Source: Lachnospiraceae bacterium
GTDB taxonomy: Bacteria > Bacillota > Clostridia > Lachnospirales > Lachnospiraceae
Length of the DNA stretch: 17,090 bases
Assembly: GCA_029068665.1 (NCBI GenBank)
Contig: JAIECC010000220.1
Coordinates: 1-17,090 of the forward strand
Direction of reading: 5' to 3'
Part shown: positions 8,384 to 15,530 of the stretch, piece by piece
How the letters are laid out: the number at the start of each line of letters is the position of its first letter
Position numbering within the stretch: the first letter of the stretch is position 1
The notes under the pieces: generated by a model
Seen by the model: only the letters and a program-made list of their open reading frames with translations
What the model was told of the DNA's origin: nothing
Databases searched by the model: none
Program-made: the position numbers and the translations under genes

Positions 8384-9143
8384 GGAATTATCACCCCTTC
8401 ATTATGCAGAAGAGTGGGACAATGTTGGATTGCTATTTGGTGATGAAGAACAGGAAATTCATCATATCATGATAGCTCTCGATGCTTCGGATTATGTGGT
8501 AGAACAAGCGGTAGTACAGAAGGCGGATTTGCTGCTGACTCATCATCCCATGATATTCCATGGGATGAAACAGATAAACAATCAAAGCCTGGTTGGAAGA
8601 CGAATCTGGAAGCTGGGAACGCACCAAATTGCATGTTATGCCATGCATACGAATTTTGATATTAAGGGCAGCATGGGTGAATTGGCAGGGAACAGGATGC
8701 ATTTGCTAAATGCTGTTCCATTGGAGATTACCACATCAGAAGAAAAAGAAGCGGAAGGAATTGGAAGAATCGGGAACCTGGGAAGACCAATGACGGTCAG
8801 TGCAGTTGCGGAATTGGTAAAAGAAAAATTTGGTTTGAAAAACGTGATTCTATATGGCGATGCAGAAAAGAAGGTCAGCCGTGTTGCAATCTCTCCTGGG
8901 TCTGGAAAAAGTGAAATCAGCCATGCCCTGAAAGCGGGTGCGGAATTGCTGATTACCGGGGATATTGGACATCATGAAGGTATAGATGCAGTGGATCAGG
9001 GGTTAATCATTATGGATGCGACCCATTATGGACTGGAACATATTTTTATAGAGTTTATGGCAGAGTATATTCGAGGGTATGCCTCGGAGGAGGATATTCA
9101 GATTACCTGTATGGATACCGGTAGTCCGATTCAGATTCTTTAA
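8352..9143 (+). CDS. Nif3-like dinuclear metal center protein (YqfO family, short form)
   Basis: This is a member of the Nif3/DUF34 family, whose proteins bind two metal ions. A GTP cyclohydrolase I type 2 label is often attached but is poorly supported, and the true function is debated. Metal ligands can be seen: His64-His65 in LLLTHHPMIFHG, Asp103 in MHTNFDIKG, and His225 and Glu229 in ATHYGLEH. The N-terminus after ATG 8352 (MKLRKIMNWFEELSP..YAEEWDNVGL) matches the family start. An in-frame ATG at 8331 would add seven residues, but the likely ribosome site GGGAGG (8334-8339) lies within those codons. The gene overlaps trmK by 32 bases, indicating coupled expression. At 263 residues it lacks the PII-like inserted domain of longer Bacillus-type members. 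Confidence 0.9.
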   Translation: MKLRKIMNWFEELSPLHYAEEWDNVGLLFGDEEQEIHHIMIALDASDYVVEQAVVQKADLLLTHHPMIFHGMKQINNQSLVGRRIWKLGTHQIACYAMHTNFDIKGSMGELAGNRMHLLNAVPLEITTSEEKEAEGIGRIGNLGRPMTVSAVAELVKEKFGLKNVILYGDAEKKVSRVAISPGSGKSEISHALKAGAELLITGDIGHHEGIDAVDQGLIIMDATHYGLEHIFIEFMAEYIRGYASEEDIQITCMDTGSPIQIL

Positions 9144-9169
9144 TTTTACTACAGTAGGAGGTAATGGAT

Positions 9170-10831
9170 ATGGGTGATGTAAGGGTAACGGTGTATGGTG
9201 AGACAATTTCTATGAAAGAAGGAACTACATTACTGGAGCTGTCAAAGCAGTATCAGCAGCGGGAGCAGCATGATATTGTACTGGCCTATATGAATGGAAA
9301 GCTGTGTGAATTATTTAAACCGATACAGAGTGATTGTGAAATACAGTTTCTGACTACGGCAGATGAGATTGGATTTCAATCTTATAAACGCAGTGCCACA
9401 CTGTTGATGCTGAAGGCAATTGATGATGTTATGAATCATTCCAAGGACTTTCAGGTACGGGTGATGTATTCCATTGGAAACGGCTATTATTGTGAGGTGG
9501 AGGGTTTGCCGGAAGGGGTGAGCCAGGACCTGCTTTATTCCATTAAGCGGAGAATGAAGGATTTAATCTGGGCAGATATTCCCATTGAAAAGGAAAGTGT
9601 CAGTACAGATATTGCAATCAAGCGGTTTGCTGCACAGGGCATGGAGGATAAGGTACGGTTGTTCCAGTATCGGCGGGTATCTGCAGCCAATCTTTATTCC
9701 ATTGAAGACTATGAGGATTATCATTATGGCTATATGGTACCAAGCACCGGATACATTAAGTGCTTTGACTTGATTTTATATAGCGCCGGCTTTGTGCTGC
9801 AGCTGCCAACCATGGAGGAGCCGGAGAATCTGGCACCATTTGCGGCACAAAAGAAGCTCTTTAAGGTTTTGAAGGAATCGGAAGACTGGAGTACCATGCT
9901 TGGCGTGGACACAGTGGGTGCCTTAAATGATGTGATTGCAGAAGGTGACATTGGAGACCTGATGCTGGTACAGGAGGCTCTGCAGGAGAAGAAAATCGCG
10001 GAAATTGCGGAACGGATTGAACGAGATGGAAAAAAGATCGTTCTGATTGCCGGACCAAGTTCTTCCGGCAAGACTACATTTTCTCATCGGTTAAGTATCC
10101 AGCTTCGTGCCCACGGAATGCATCCACATCCGATTGCTCTGGATGATTATTTTGTCAATCGTGCGGATACGCCGCGGGATGCCAATGGGAAATATGATTT
10201 TGAATGTATCGAAGCAATCGATATGAAACAGTTCAATGAAGATATGTCTAAGCTGCTGGCTGGTGAGAGGGTAGAGCTGCCAACCTTTAACTTTCATACC
10301 GGTATGCGGGAATATAAGGGAGATTTTAAACAGCTAAATGCTGGAGATGTATTGGTGATTGAAGGAATCCATGGTTTGAATCCGAAGATGTCGGAACAAC
10401 TGCCGGATGACAGTAAGTTCAAGATTTACATAAGCGCACTGACCAGTCTGAATATTGATCAGCATAATCGGATTTCCACTACGGATGGCAGATTGATCCG
10501 CCGTATTGTCCGGGATGCAAGAACCAGAGGAAATACTGCCCGGATGACGATTGACATGTGGAATTCCGTGCGCCGGGGAGAGGAGAAGAATATCTTTCCA
10601 TTTCAGGAGGAAGCGGATGTGATGTTTAATTCTGCATTGCTGTATGAATTAAGCGTAATTAAGCAGTATGCGGAACCGCTGTTATTTGCAATTCCTCATG
10701 ATGCACCGGAATATCTGGAGGCGAAGCGACTGCTGAAGTTTTTGGATTATTTTTTGGCAATCAGTGGAGAGTCAGTGCCGAACAATTCGATTTTAAGGGA
10801 ATTTATAGGTGGAAGCTGTTTCCATGTTTAA
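9170..10831 (+). CDS. Nucleoside (uridine) kinase-like P-loop protein with ThrRS-like N-terminus
   Basis: The C-terminal half (from about residue 285) is a uridine kinase/phosphoribulokinase-type domain. It has Walker A GPSSSGKTT at 295-303, the ALDDYFVNRADTPRD motif typical of uridine kinases and a VIEGIHGLNP strand. The N-terminal about 60 residues look like a TGS domain. They are followed by a region resembling the threonyl-tRNA synthetase second additional domain (KRSATLLMLKAI, then IGNGYYCEV). There the two metal-binding His of ThrRS (HSAAH) appear replaced by Arg74 and Leu78. Phosphorylation of a nucleoside or related compound is expected, but the substrate is not established. ATG 9170 is chosen because AGGAGG (9156-9161) is eight bases away; ATG 9164 is too close. 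Length is 553 residues. It lies 26 bases after nif3 and probably ends the housekeeping operon. Confidence 0.87.
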   Translation: MGDVRVTVYGETISMKEGTTLLELSKQYQQREQHDIVLAYMNGKLCELFKPIQSDCEIQFLTTADEIGFQSYKRSATLLMLKAIDDVMNHSKDFQVRVMYSIGNGYYCEVEGLPEGVSQDLLYSIKRRMKDLIWADIPIEKESVSTDIAIKRFAAQGMEDKVRLFQYRRVSAANLYSIEDYEDYHYGYMVPSTGYIKCFDLILYSAGFVLQLPTMEEPENLAPFAAQKKLFKVLKESEDWSTMLGVDTVGALNDVIAEGDIGDLMLVQEALQEKKIAEIAERIERDGKKIVLIAGPSSSGKTTFSHRLSIQLRAHGMHPHPIALDDYFVNRADTPRDANGKYDFECIEAIDMKQFNEDMSKLLAGERVELPTFNFHTGMREYKGDFKQLNAGDVLVIEGIHGLNPKMSEQLPDDSKFKIYISALTSLNIDQHNRISTTDGRLIRRIVRDARTRGNTARMTIDMWNSVRRGEEKNIFPFQEEADVMFNSALLYELSVIKQYAEPLLFAIPHDAPEYLEAKRLLKFLDYFLAISGESVPNNSILREFIGGSCFHV

Positions 10832-10833
10832 GC

Positions 10834-10910
10834 ATGTATTCATAAATTGCCGGCAATACGGTTGTTTCATCTGTTGATGAATGCGTATTGCCGGCAATTT
10901 GCGAATGTTT
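10834..10910. repeat. Perfect 17-bp inverted repeat built on twin 12-nt palindromes; possible terminator
   Basis: Bases 10844-10860 and 10884-10900 are exact reverse complements. Each arm contains the self-complementary ATTGCCGGCAAT (10846-10857 and 10887-10898), so the two palindromes sit 41 bases apart. The 23-nt spacer can itself fold: TTCATC (10866-10871) pairs with GATGAA (10876-10881). An outer ATTC/GAAT pairing (10838-10841 with 10903-10906) extends the stem and is followed by GTTTT. It begins 13 bases after the kinase stop, so termination is plausible, but the T run is short. A binding-site pair or a remnant of a palindromic repeat element is also possible. Confidence 0.7.
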
Positions 10911-10925
10911 TAGTCATGCAATTAT

Positions 10926-11055
10926 TTCAGTCATGCCACTGCAATTTCGCGTTGCTCATTGCAGTGTCGGACTAGCGTCCTATAAGAACCGATAATATTA
11001 CAGGATAGTCTGCAAGCAGCCCTCCTGTAATATTATTGGTTCTTGCATGACTGAA
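10926..11055. repeat. Cloverleaf-like four-arm inverted-repeat structure of unknown role
   Basis: A closing stem, TTCAGTCATGC (10926-10936) with GCATGACTGAA (11045-11055), 11 bp, encloses three arms. Arm 1 is CACTGCAAT (10937-10945) with ATTGCAGTG (10958-10966), 9 bp. Arm 2 is GGAC (10969-10972) with GTCC (10977-10980), 4 bp. Arm 3 is 10984-11005 with 11023-11044, 22 bp with a single G-T mismatch that would be a G-U pair in RNA. The junction has 0, 2, 3 and 0 unpaired bases. Pairing this extensive and compact is not expected by chance. No open reading frame and no T tract were seen. It could be a structured RNA, a leader for the downstream regulator, or a small palindromic mobile repeat. I do not recognise a named family. 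Confidence 0.65.
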
Positions 11056-11058
11056 TAG

Positions 11059-11080
11059 CTTACGCAAATCGTAAGTTTTT
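11059..11080 (+). terminator. Possible short terminator overlapping the operator
   Basis: CTTACG (11059-11064) can pair with CGTAAG (11070-11075) over a five-base loop and is followed by TTTTT (11076-11080). The stem is only six pairs and AT-rich. The same bases also fit a regulator-binding site, so the terminator reading is weak. Confidence 0.35.
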
Positions 11081-11113
11081 CGTAAGGTTAAATGTTTCTA
11101 ATTGTGATACGAT
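11069..11113 (+). promoter_or_regulatory. Putative operator and promoter of the two-component system
   Basis: TCGTAAG occurs twice in direct orientation at 11069-11075 and 11080-11086. The 11-base period, about one helix turn, is the arrangement bound by OmpR-family regulators. An inverted partial copy, CTTACG, lies at 11059-11064. An extended -10 candidate, TGATACGAT (11105-11113), lies downstream. With 17-bp spacing its -35 position (11085-11090, AGGTTA) is poor and overlaps the second repeat, as expected for an activator-dependent promoter. Autoregulation by the regulator encoded at 11151 is the inference. No binding data exist here. Confidence 0.5.
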
Positions 11114-11150
11114 GACAAAGATAAATGATATTTTGTGCGGGGGTATGGAA

Positions 11151-11840
11151 ATGGCAACAATTCTGGTGGTAGATGATGAAGAAGAAATTGCAGACCTGGT
11201 GGAAATCTATCTGACCAATGATGGATTTGATGTAATTAAGGCGGCAGATGGTGAAGAGTGTCTGAAAAAGCTGGAGGAGCATCCGGAGATTATGGTAATT
11301 ATTCTGGATGTGATGATGCCGAAGATGGATGGACTGGAGGTTTGCCGACGGATTCGGCGGAATAGTAATATTCCGATTATTATGTTAAGTGCAAAGACGG
11401 CAGATATGGATAAGATTCTGGGATTTGGAACCGGTGTGGACGATTATGTTACCAAGCCATTTAATCCGCTGGAGCTTACGGCAAGGGTAAAGTCTCAGTT
11501 AAAAAGATATCAGAATATTAATACCGCATCTTTGCAGAAAAATGATATTACCATTGGGGATCTGCAGATTGAAAAGGCAGCACATAGGGTTACCCGTAAT
11601 GGAGAGGAGATTGCACTGACCCCCATTGAGTTTGAAATTCTCTGGCTGCTGGCAAGTCATCCGGGCAAGGTTTATAGTACGGATGAGATTTTTGAACAGG
11701 TATGGAAGGAACAGGTGTATGAAGTGAATAATACGGTTATGGTTCATATTCGCCGGTTACGAGAAAAAATCGAGGAGGATTCAAAGAATCCTACATTGAT
11801 TAAGACAGTATGGGGAGTTGGATACAAGGTTGAAGCGTAA
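11151..11840 (+). CDS. OmpR/PhoB-family response regulator (VanR-like)
   Basis: This is a cytoplasmic DNA-binding partner of the histidine kinase that follows. The receiver domain (about residues 1-115) has the acidic pair Asp8-Asp9, the phosphoacceptor Asp53 in ILDVMMPKMDG, Ser80 in IIMLSAKT and Lys102 in YVTKPF. The C-terminal winged-helix domain (about 130-229) includes LTPIEFEILWLLASHPGKVY and TVMVHIRRLREKIE, the OmpR-type pattern. Length is 229 residues. ATG 11151 (MATILVVDDEEE) is preferred over in-frame ATGs at 11112 and 11145, because only it puts the G-rich ribosome site (11139-11143) at proper spacing and begins right at the first beta strand. The kinase reading frame overlaps its 3' end. 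The receiver resembles VanR-type regulators, but no vancomycin-resistance genes are in view. Confidence 0.93.
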   Translation: MATILVVDDEEEIADLVEIYLTNDGFDVIKAADGEECLKKLEEHPEIMVIILDVMMPKMDGLEVCRRIRRNSNIPIIMLSAKTADMDKILGFGTGVDDYVTKPFNPLELTARVKSQLKRYQNINTASLQKNDITIGDLQIEKAAHRVTRNGEEIALTPIEFEILWLLASHPGKVYSTDEIFEQVWKEQVYEVNNTVMVHIRRLREKIEEDSKNPTLIKTVWGVGYKVEA

Positions 11841-12954
11841 TATTTTTCAAAGCTTTCGTATGAAATTAGCACTTTATGTATTTTTAAGCTGTGGACTTAC
11901 GATTCTGACAGACTTTGGGGTGCTGGTGCTCTTACGGACATTAAAATGGAATATTGTTACTCTGGGACAAAATACAGAGTTTGCAGCAGCCCTGGAACGC
12001 GGCTTTCAGACATTTAGGGGGTCCGAAATCGGGTTCTGGGTCTTAATGGGTATTCTGTCCATCTTATTTTTCAGCGTTTATTATATTATTTTAACTGCAC
12101 CAATGGTTTCGTATTTAAGAGAAATTCTAAGCGGTGTGGAACGGATTAAGAATGGGGATCTGGATACGGAAATAGCAATCCGGTCCAGTGGAGAGCTGAC
12201 AGAATTGGCACATGCCATTAATTCCATGCAGGCAGAATTAAATACTGCTCTTGCAAAGGAACGGGAATCAGAGTATAAAAAGGACGAGCTGATTACCAAT
12301 GTAGCACATGACCTTCGGACTCCGCTGACCTCCGTCATTGGGTATCTGGATTTGCTCCGGAAGCCGGGGCAGCTGTCAGAGGAAACCAGACAGAAATATA
12401 TCAATATTGCCTATGATAAGTCAGCCCGGATGGAGGGACTGGTAACGGATCTGTTTGATTTTACCAGATACGGAAAGAATAAGATTGCACTTACCAAGAA
12501 CCGGCTGGAGTTGCAGCAGTTTATGGCACAGATTATTGATGAGTTTTATCCAAGCCTGCATAGCAACCAGTTGGAGTGCCGTACCATATTTCCACCGGAG
12601 AAGGTATATATCGACGGAGATGGAGAGCTTTTGGCACGGGCCTTTGGGAATCTGATGGGAAATGCCATTAAGTATGGAGCCGATGGAAAGCAGATCCGGG
12701 TGGAGGTAAATGCCTTTCCGCTGAGGAATACGGCGCGGGTGTCAATTACGAATTACGGGAAAATAATTCCAAAAAAGGATTTAGATAAAATATTCGACAA
12801 GTTCTATCGGGGAGATGCAGCCCGTTCTACAGAGGGCGGAACCGGACTTGGACTTGCCATAGCGAAGAATATATTTGAAATGCACAACGGAACCGTCAGT
12901 GTACGTTCCGGAGAACGGGGAACAGTGTTCGAAGTGCTATTTCAATTAAGCTAG
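11830..12954 (+). CDS. Membrane sensor histidine kinase (VanS-like)
   Basis: This kinase is the cognate partner of the upstream response regulator. Two membrane segments (about residues 13-36 and 69-89) flank a short extracellular loop of about 32 residues, so sensing may occur within or close to the membrane. A HAMP domain follows (about 90-140). The HisKA motif is ITNVAHDLRTPLTSVIGYL with phosphorylatable His160. The ATPase domain shows the N box (LMGNAIKYG), FDKFYRGD and GGTGLGLAIAKN. The start is uncertain. TTG 11830 (MKRNIFQSFR) is chosen as a coupled start overlapping the regulator by 11 bases. TTG 11818 and ATG 11860 are alternatives, the latter with no clear ribosome site. It resembles VanS in the His-box region; the signal is unknown. 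Confidence 0.92.
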   Translation: MKRNIFQSFRMKLALYVFLSCGLTILTDFGVLVLLRTLKWNIVTLGQNTEFAAALERGFQTFRGSEIGFWVLMGILSILFFSVYYIILTAPMVSYLREILSGVERIKNGDLDTEIAIRSSGELTELAHAINSMQAELNTALAKERESEYKKDELITNVAHDLRTPLTSVIGYLDLLRKPGQLSEETRQKYINIAYDKSARMEGLVTDLFDFTRYGKNKIALTKNRLELQQFMAQIIDEFYPSLHSNQLECRTIFPPEKVYIDGDGELLARAFGNLMGNAIKYGADGKQIRVEVNAFPLRNTARVSITNYGKIIPKKDLDKIFDKFYRGDAARSTEGGTGLGLAIAKNIFEMHNGTVSVRSGERGTVFEVLFQLS

Positions 12955-13022
12955 ACAGCAATCCATGCTCCATGAGGCTTATCATGGAAGGATCGGTTGT
13001 AAATGAAAGAAAGGATAAGAGT

Positions 13023-15530
13023 ATGAAAAAAAGAAAGTTGCTGCTCAGCGTGTTAACTGCATTATTTGTTTTGCTGTATATGCCGGCAGTTTCCTATGCA
13101 GAAGAAAGTGATAAGGATGTAGAGAACAATGACTTCACGGTTACAGTGGAGACCGGTCTGGATGGCATTGCAGTAGAAGGAAAGGCCATGCCGGTTACAG
13201 TTACCATATCCAATACAGGAAAGGACTTTAGCGGAATCCTGAGGATTGCAATTCCGGCAAGTTACTCGCAAAAGAGCCTGGCATATGAAAAGGCGGTTGC
13301 CATTCCAAGCGGCGGCACAAAGAGTATTTCTATGCTGCTTCCGGATATCGACACCTCTGCCTTTTTGCGGATTGAACTGGAGAATGAGAAAGGGAAGATT
13401 CTCTATTCCCAGCAGGAAAAATATGTCTCCATTGTAGTAGGAGAAAGTGTGGTTGTTGGTATACTGAGCAGTGATTACTCCGGATTGAATTATTTTGACG
13501 GAGCTGCAGTCAGTACCGGCAATGGAATGGCATCTGCAAAAATCATTCAGCTGACAGCAGATAATATTCCGGACATTGGAGAGGGACTGGCTGCGTGTCA
13601 TTATATTTTGATTGATAATTATAATACTTCTCAGCTATCCGAGGAGCAGAGAAATGCCATTGCTGCCTGGGTCAGCAACGGAGGAATGCTGATTATGGGC
13701 ACCGGCTCCAAGGCATCTGTAGTTCTGGAGGGCTTCCGGGACAGTCTTTGCCCGGTTACGACAGGAAGTCTGGAAAAGCAGGATATGCTGCTTGTGAATG
13801 GAATCAGCGGTGAGGCTATATCGGTAGATTCCATAGGACTGACGGCAGATGGATGGCAGGATGTACAGGGCGATATTGCCATAGGAGCTTCTGCATGGAA
13901 ATGTGGATATGGAAACGGTTCCGTTCTGATCTTGAGCTATGACCTGGCAATGGAGCCTATATCAAGCTGGAATGAGAAGGAACTTCTGGCTTCCGGTATA
14001 TTAGGAAATGCCGGAAATGATAATATTTATTCTTCTATGTTCTATAACAAGAGTGAAATCTACGATACATGGCGGCTGGATGATGCCGTAAATGGTGTGG
14101 ACCGGAACAAAATACCCAATGCATTGTTGTATGCAGGTGTCTTTCTGGTCTATGTCATCTGTATGGGTCCGGTGGCATATCTGGTATTAAAGGCAAAAGA
14201 CAAACGGGAAAAGATGTGGTTTGTCATGCCGGCGGTTGCTTTGGTATTTACCATTGTAGTATATGCCACCAGTATGCTCTATCGGATTCATAAGCCATTT
14301 ATTGATGCAGTTTCCATTGTGGAATTCAACAACGGACCGGTTATGACAAAAACCTATATGACTGTACAGAGTCCGAAGGGTAAGGCATATACCATTGATT
14401 TTGCCGATGGCTACCGGGATATGGAATCCTGGAGTGATGATGTGTCTTATAATGATGTCAATCAGACCAACTATTCCTATGCAGTTCGTCAGGAAGGAGA
14501 AAGCGTTCAGTTACGTGTGAATCCGGCCATGGCATTTACCAAACAGAATCTGGTGAGCCAAAAGGAAGAGTTCCGGGCCGGAACCGGTATTGTAACAGAA
14601 TTGAAATGTACATTGTCCGGATTTGAAGGTACGGTTACGAATAATACCGGATATGATTTGAAAAATGTAGTAATCTGCTATAATGATAATTATGCCTTTC
14701 TTGGTGCCATGAAAAACGGTGAGACGGTTACGGTTCAGAAAAATCAGCTGGATGCACTGTCTAACATTTACAGCTATTATTATAGTGGAATTAGTAGTAA
14801 TTCCACCGGTTTGAACCGGTGGATGGAACAGAGTCCGGATAATAATTTTCTGTTTTCCGGTTCCGAAGAGAATCGTCTTTTAAAGGATAATGTGAATGTA
14901 TATGCCATCATGAGAAAAAGAGCAGACGGCTTGGCTATGAATCAGGGGATGGTATTTGGTATGATTGAGAATTATGATGAGGGATTAGTGAAGGGAAAGA
15001 ATACAACCGTGTATTCCGCAGAGGTTGCCGTTTCTTATTTTAATCAGGTAGTGGAGGAATATCAGAATTATTCTCTGTTTATCAATGACATCAATGATTA
15101 TATGGTGGGTGGTGATAAAATCCCATATACTTCGAGTTATCCGGAGGGATTTGATTATTTTTATGACCTGGACGATTTGGATTTATATGGAGAAACGGAG
15201 AAGGAAGTCCTGTATGACTTCAGTAACCTGAATCTGCAGGGAGCGCAATTGTTGAATATGGATTATGTGTATTCTAACTTGGATGCAGATGACAAAGATA
15301 AGGATTATGGCTACGAATCGTCCTGGTATGATGTTTCATATTGTAAGGTACAGTTGTATAACTATGACACACAAACTTATGAAGATGCCTTTGACGAGTC
15401 TGGATGCGTCCGTGATCTGACTCCTTACGTGAATGAGGAGGGCTGGATGCAGGTGCGATACTATACGGATGATCCGGATGCATGGAATTATTATGCGCCG
15501 CATATTTCCCTGATCGGAGGTGAGCAGTAA
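13023..15530 (+). CDS. Large secreted/membrane protein associated with ABC transporter; unknown function
   Basis: The product has 835 residues from ATG 13023, which has AAGGA at 13011-13015. It begins with a signal peptide (MKKRKLLLSVLTALFVLLYM, likely cut after Ala26). Next comes an Ig-like beta domain (about 37-125, VTVTISNTGKDFSGILRIAIP). Then follows a region resembling the class I amidotransferase-like fold (about 150-320, ending strands such as GGMLIMGTGS), without an evident catalytic triad. Two membrane segments at about 367-388 and 399-421 are joined by a short positive loop (LKAKDKREK), so the N- and C-terminal domains should face outside. The C-terminal about 400 residues are predicted mostly beta. 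The last 100 residues or so are rich in Asp and Tyr. Its stop overlaps the ATPase start by one base. I take it as an auxiliary subunit of the ABC system; the exact role is unknown. Confidence 0.82.
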   Translation: MKKRKLLLSVLTALFVLLYMPAVSYAEESDKDVENNDFTVTVETGLDGIAVEGKAMPVTVTISNTGKDFSGILRIAIPASYSQKSLAYEKAVAIPSGGTKSISMLLPDIDTSAFLRIELENEKGKILYSQQEKYVSIVVGESVVVGILSSDYSGLNYFDGAAVSTGNGMASAKIIQLTADNIPDIGEGLAACHYILIDNYNTSQLSEEQRNAIAAWVSNGGMLIMGTGSKASVVLEGFRDSLCPVTTGSLEKQDMLLVNGISGEAISVDSIGLTADGWQDVQGDIAIGASAWKCGYGNGSVLILSYDLAMEPISSWNEKELLASGILGNAGNDNIYSSMFYNKSEIYDTWRLDDAVNGVDRNKIPNALLYAGVFLVYVICMGPVAYLVLKAKDKREKMWFVMPAVALVFTIVVYATSMLYRIHKPFIDAVSIVEFNNGPVMTKTYMTVQSPKGKAYTIDFADGYRDMESWSDDVSYNDVNQTNYSYAVRQEGESVQLRVNPAMAFTKQNLVSQKEEFRAGTGIVTELKCTLSGFEGTVTNNTGYDLKNVVICYNDNYAFLGAMKNGETVTVQKNQLDALSNIYSYYYSGISSNSTGLNRWMEQSPDNNFLFSGSEENRLLKDNVNVYAIMRKRADGLAMNQGMVFGMIENYDEGLVKGKNTTVYSAEVAVSYFNQVVEEYQNYSLFINDINDYMVGGDKIPYTSSYPEGFDYFYDLDDLDLYGETEKEVLYDFSNLNLQGAQLLNMDYVYSNLDADDKDKDYGYESSWYDVSYCKVQLYNYDTQTYEDAFDESGCVRDLTPYVNEEGWMQVRYYTDDPDAWNYYAPHISLIGGEQ

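Noticed and set aside
10926..11055. Insertion sequence or integrated element ends
   Set aside because: No transposase frame is present and no convincing target-site duplication flanks the outer stem. A non-autonomous palindromic element remains possible and is noted as an alternative.
11151..12954. Vancomycin-resistance locus
   Set aside because: The regulator and kinase are VanR/VanS-like in sequence, but no vanH, ligase or dipeptidase gene follows, so a resistance call is not supported.
13062..13601. Minus-strand open frame (179 codons) opposite the large membrane protein
   Set aside because: It lies wholly within a supported gene with signal peptide and domain structure, and its Cys/His/Asn-rich translation resembles no known protein.
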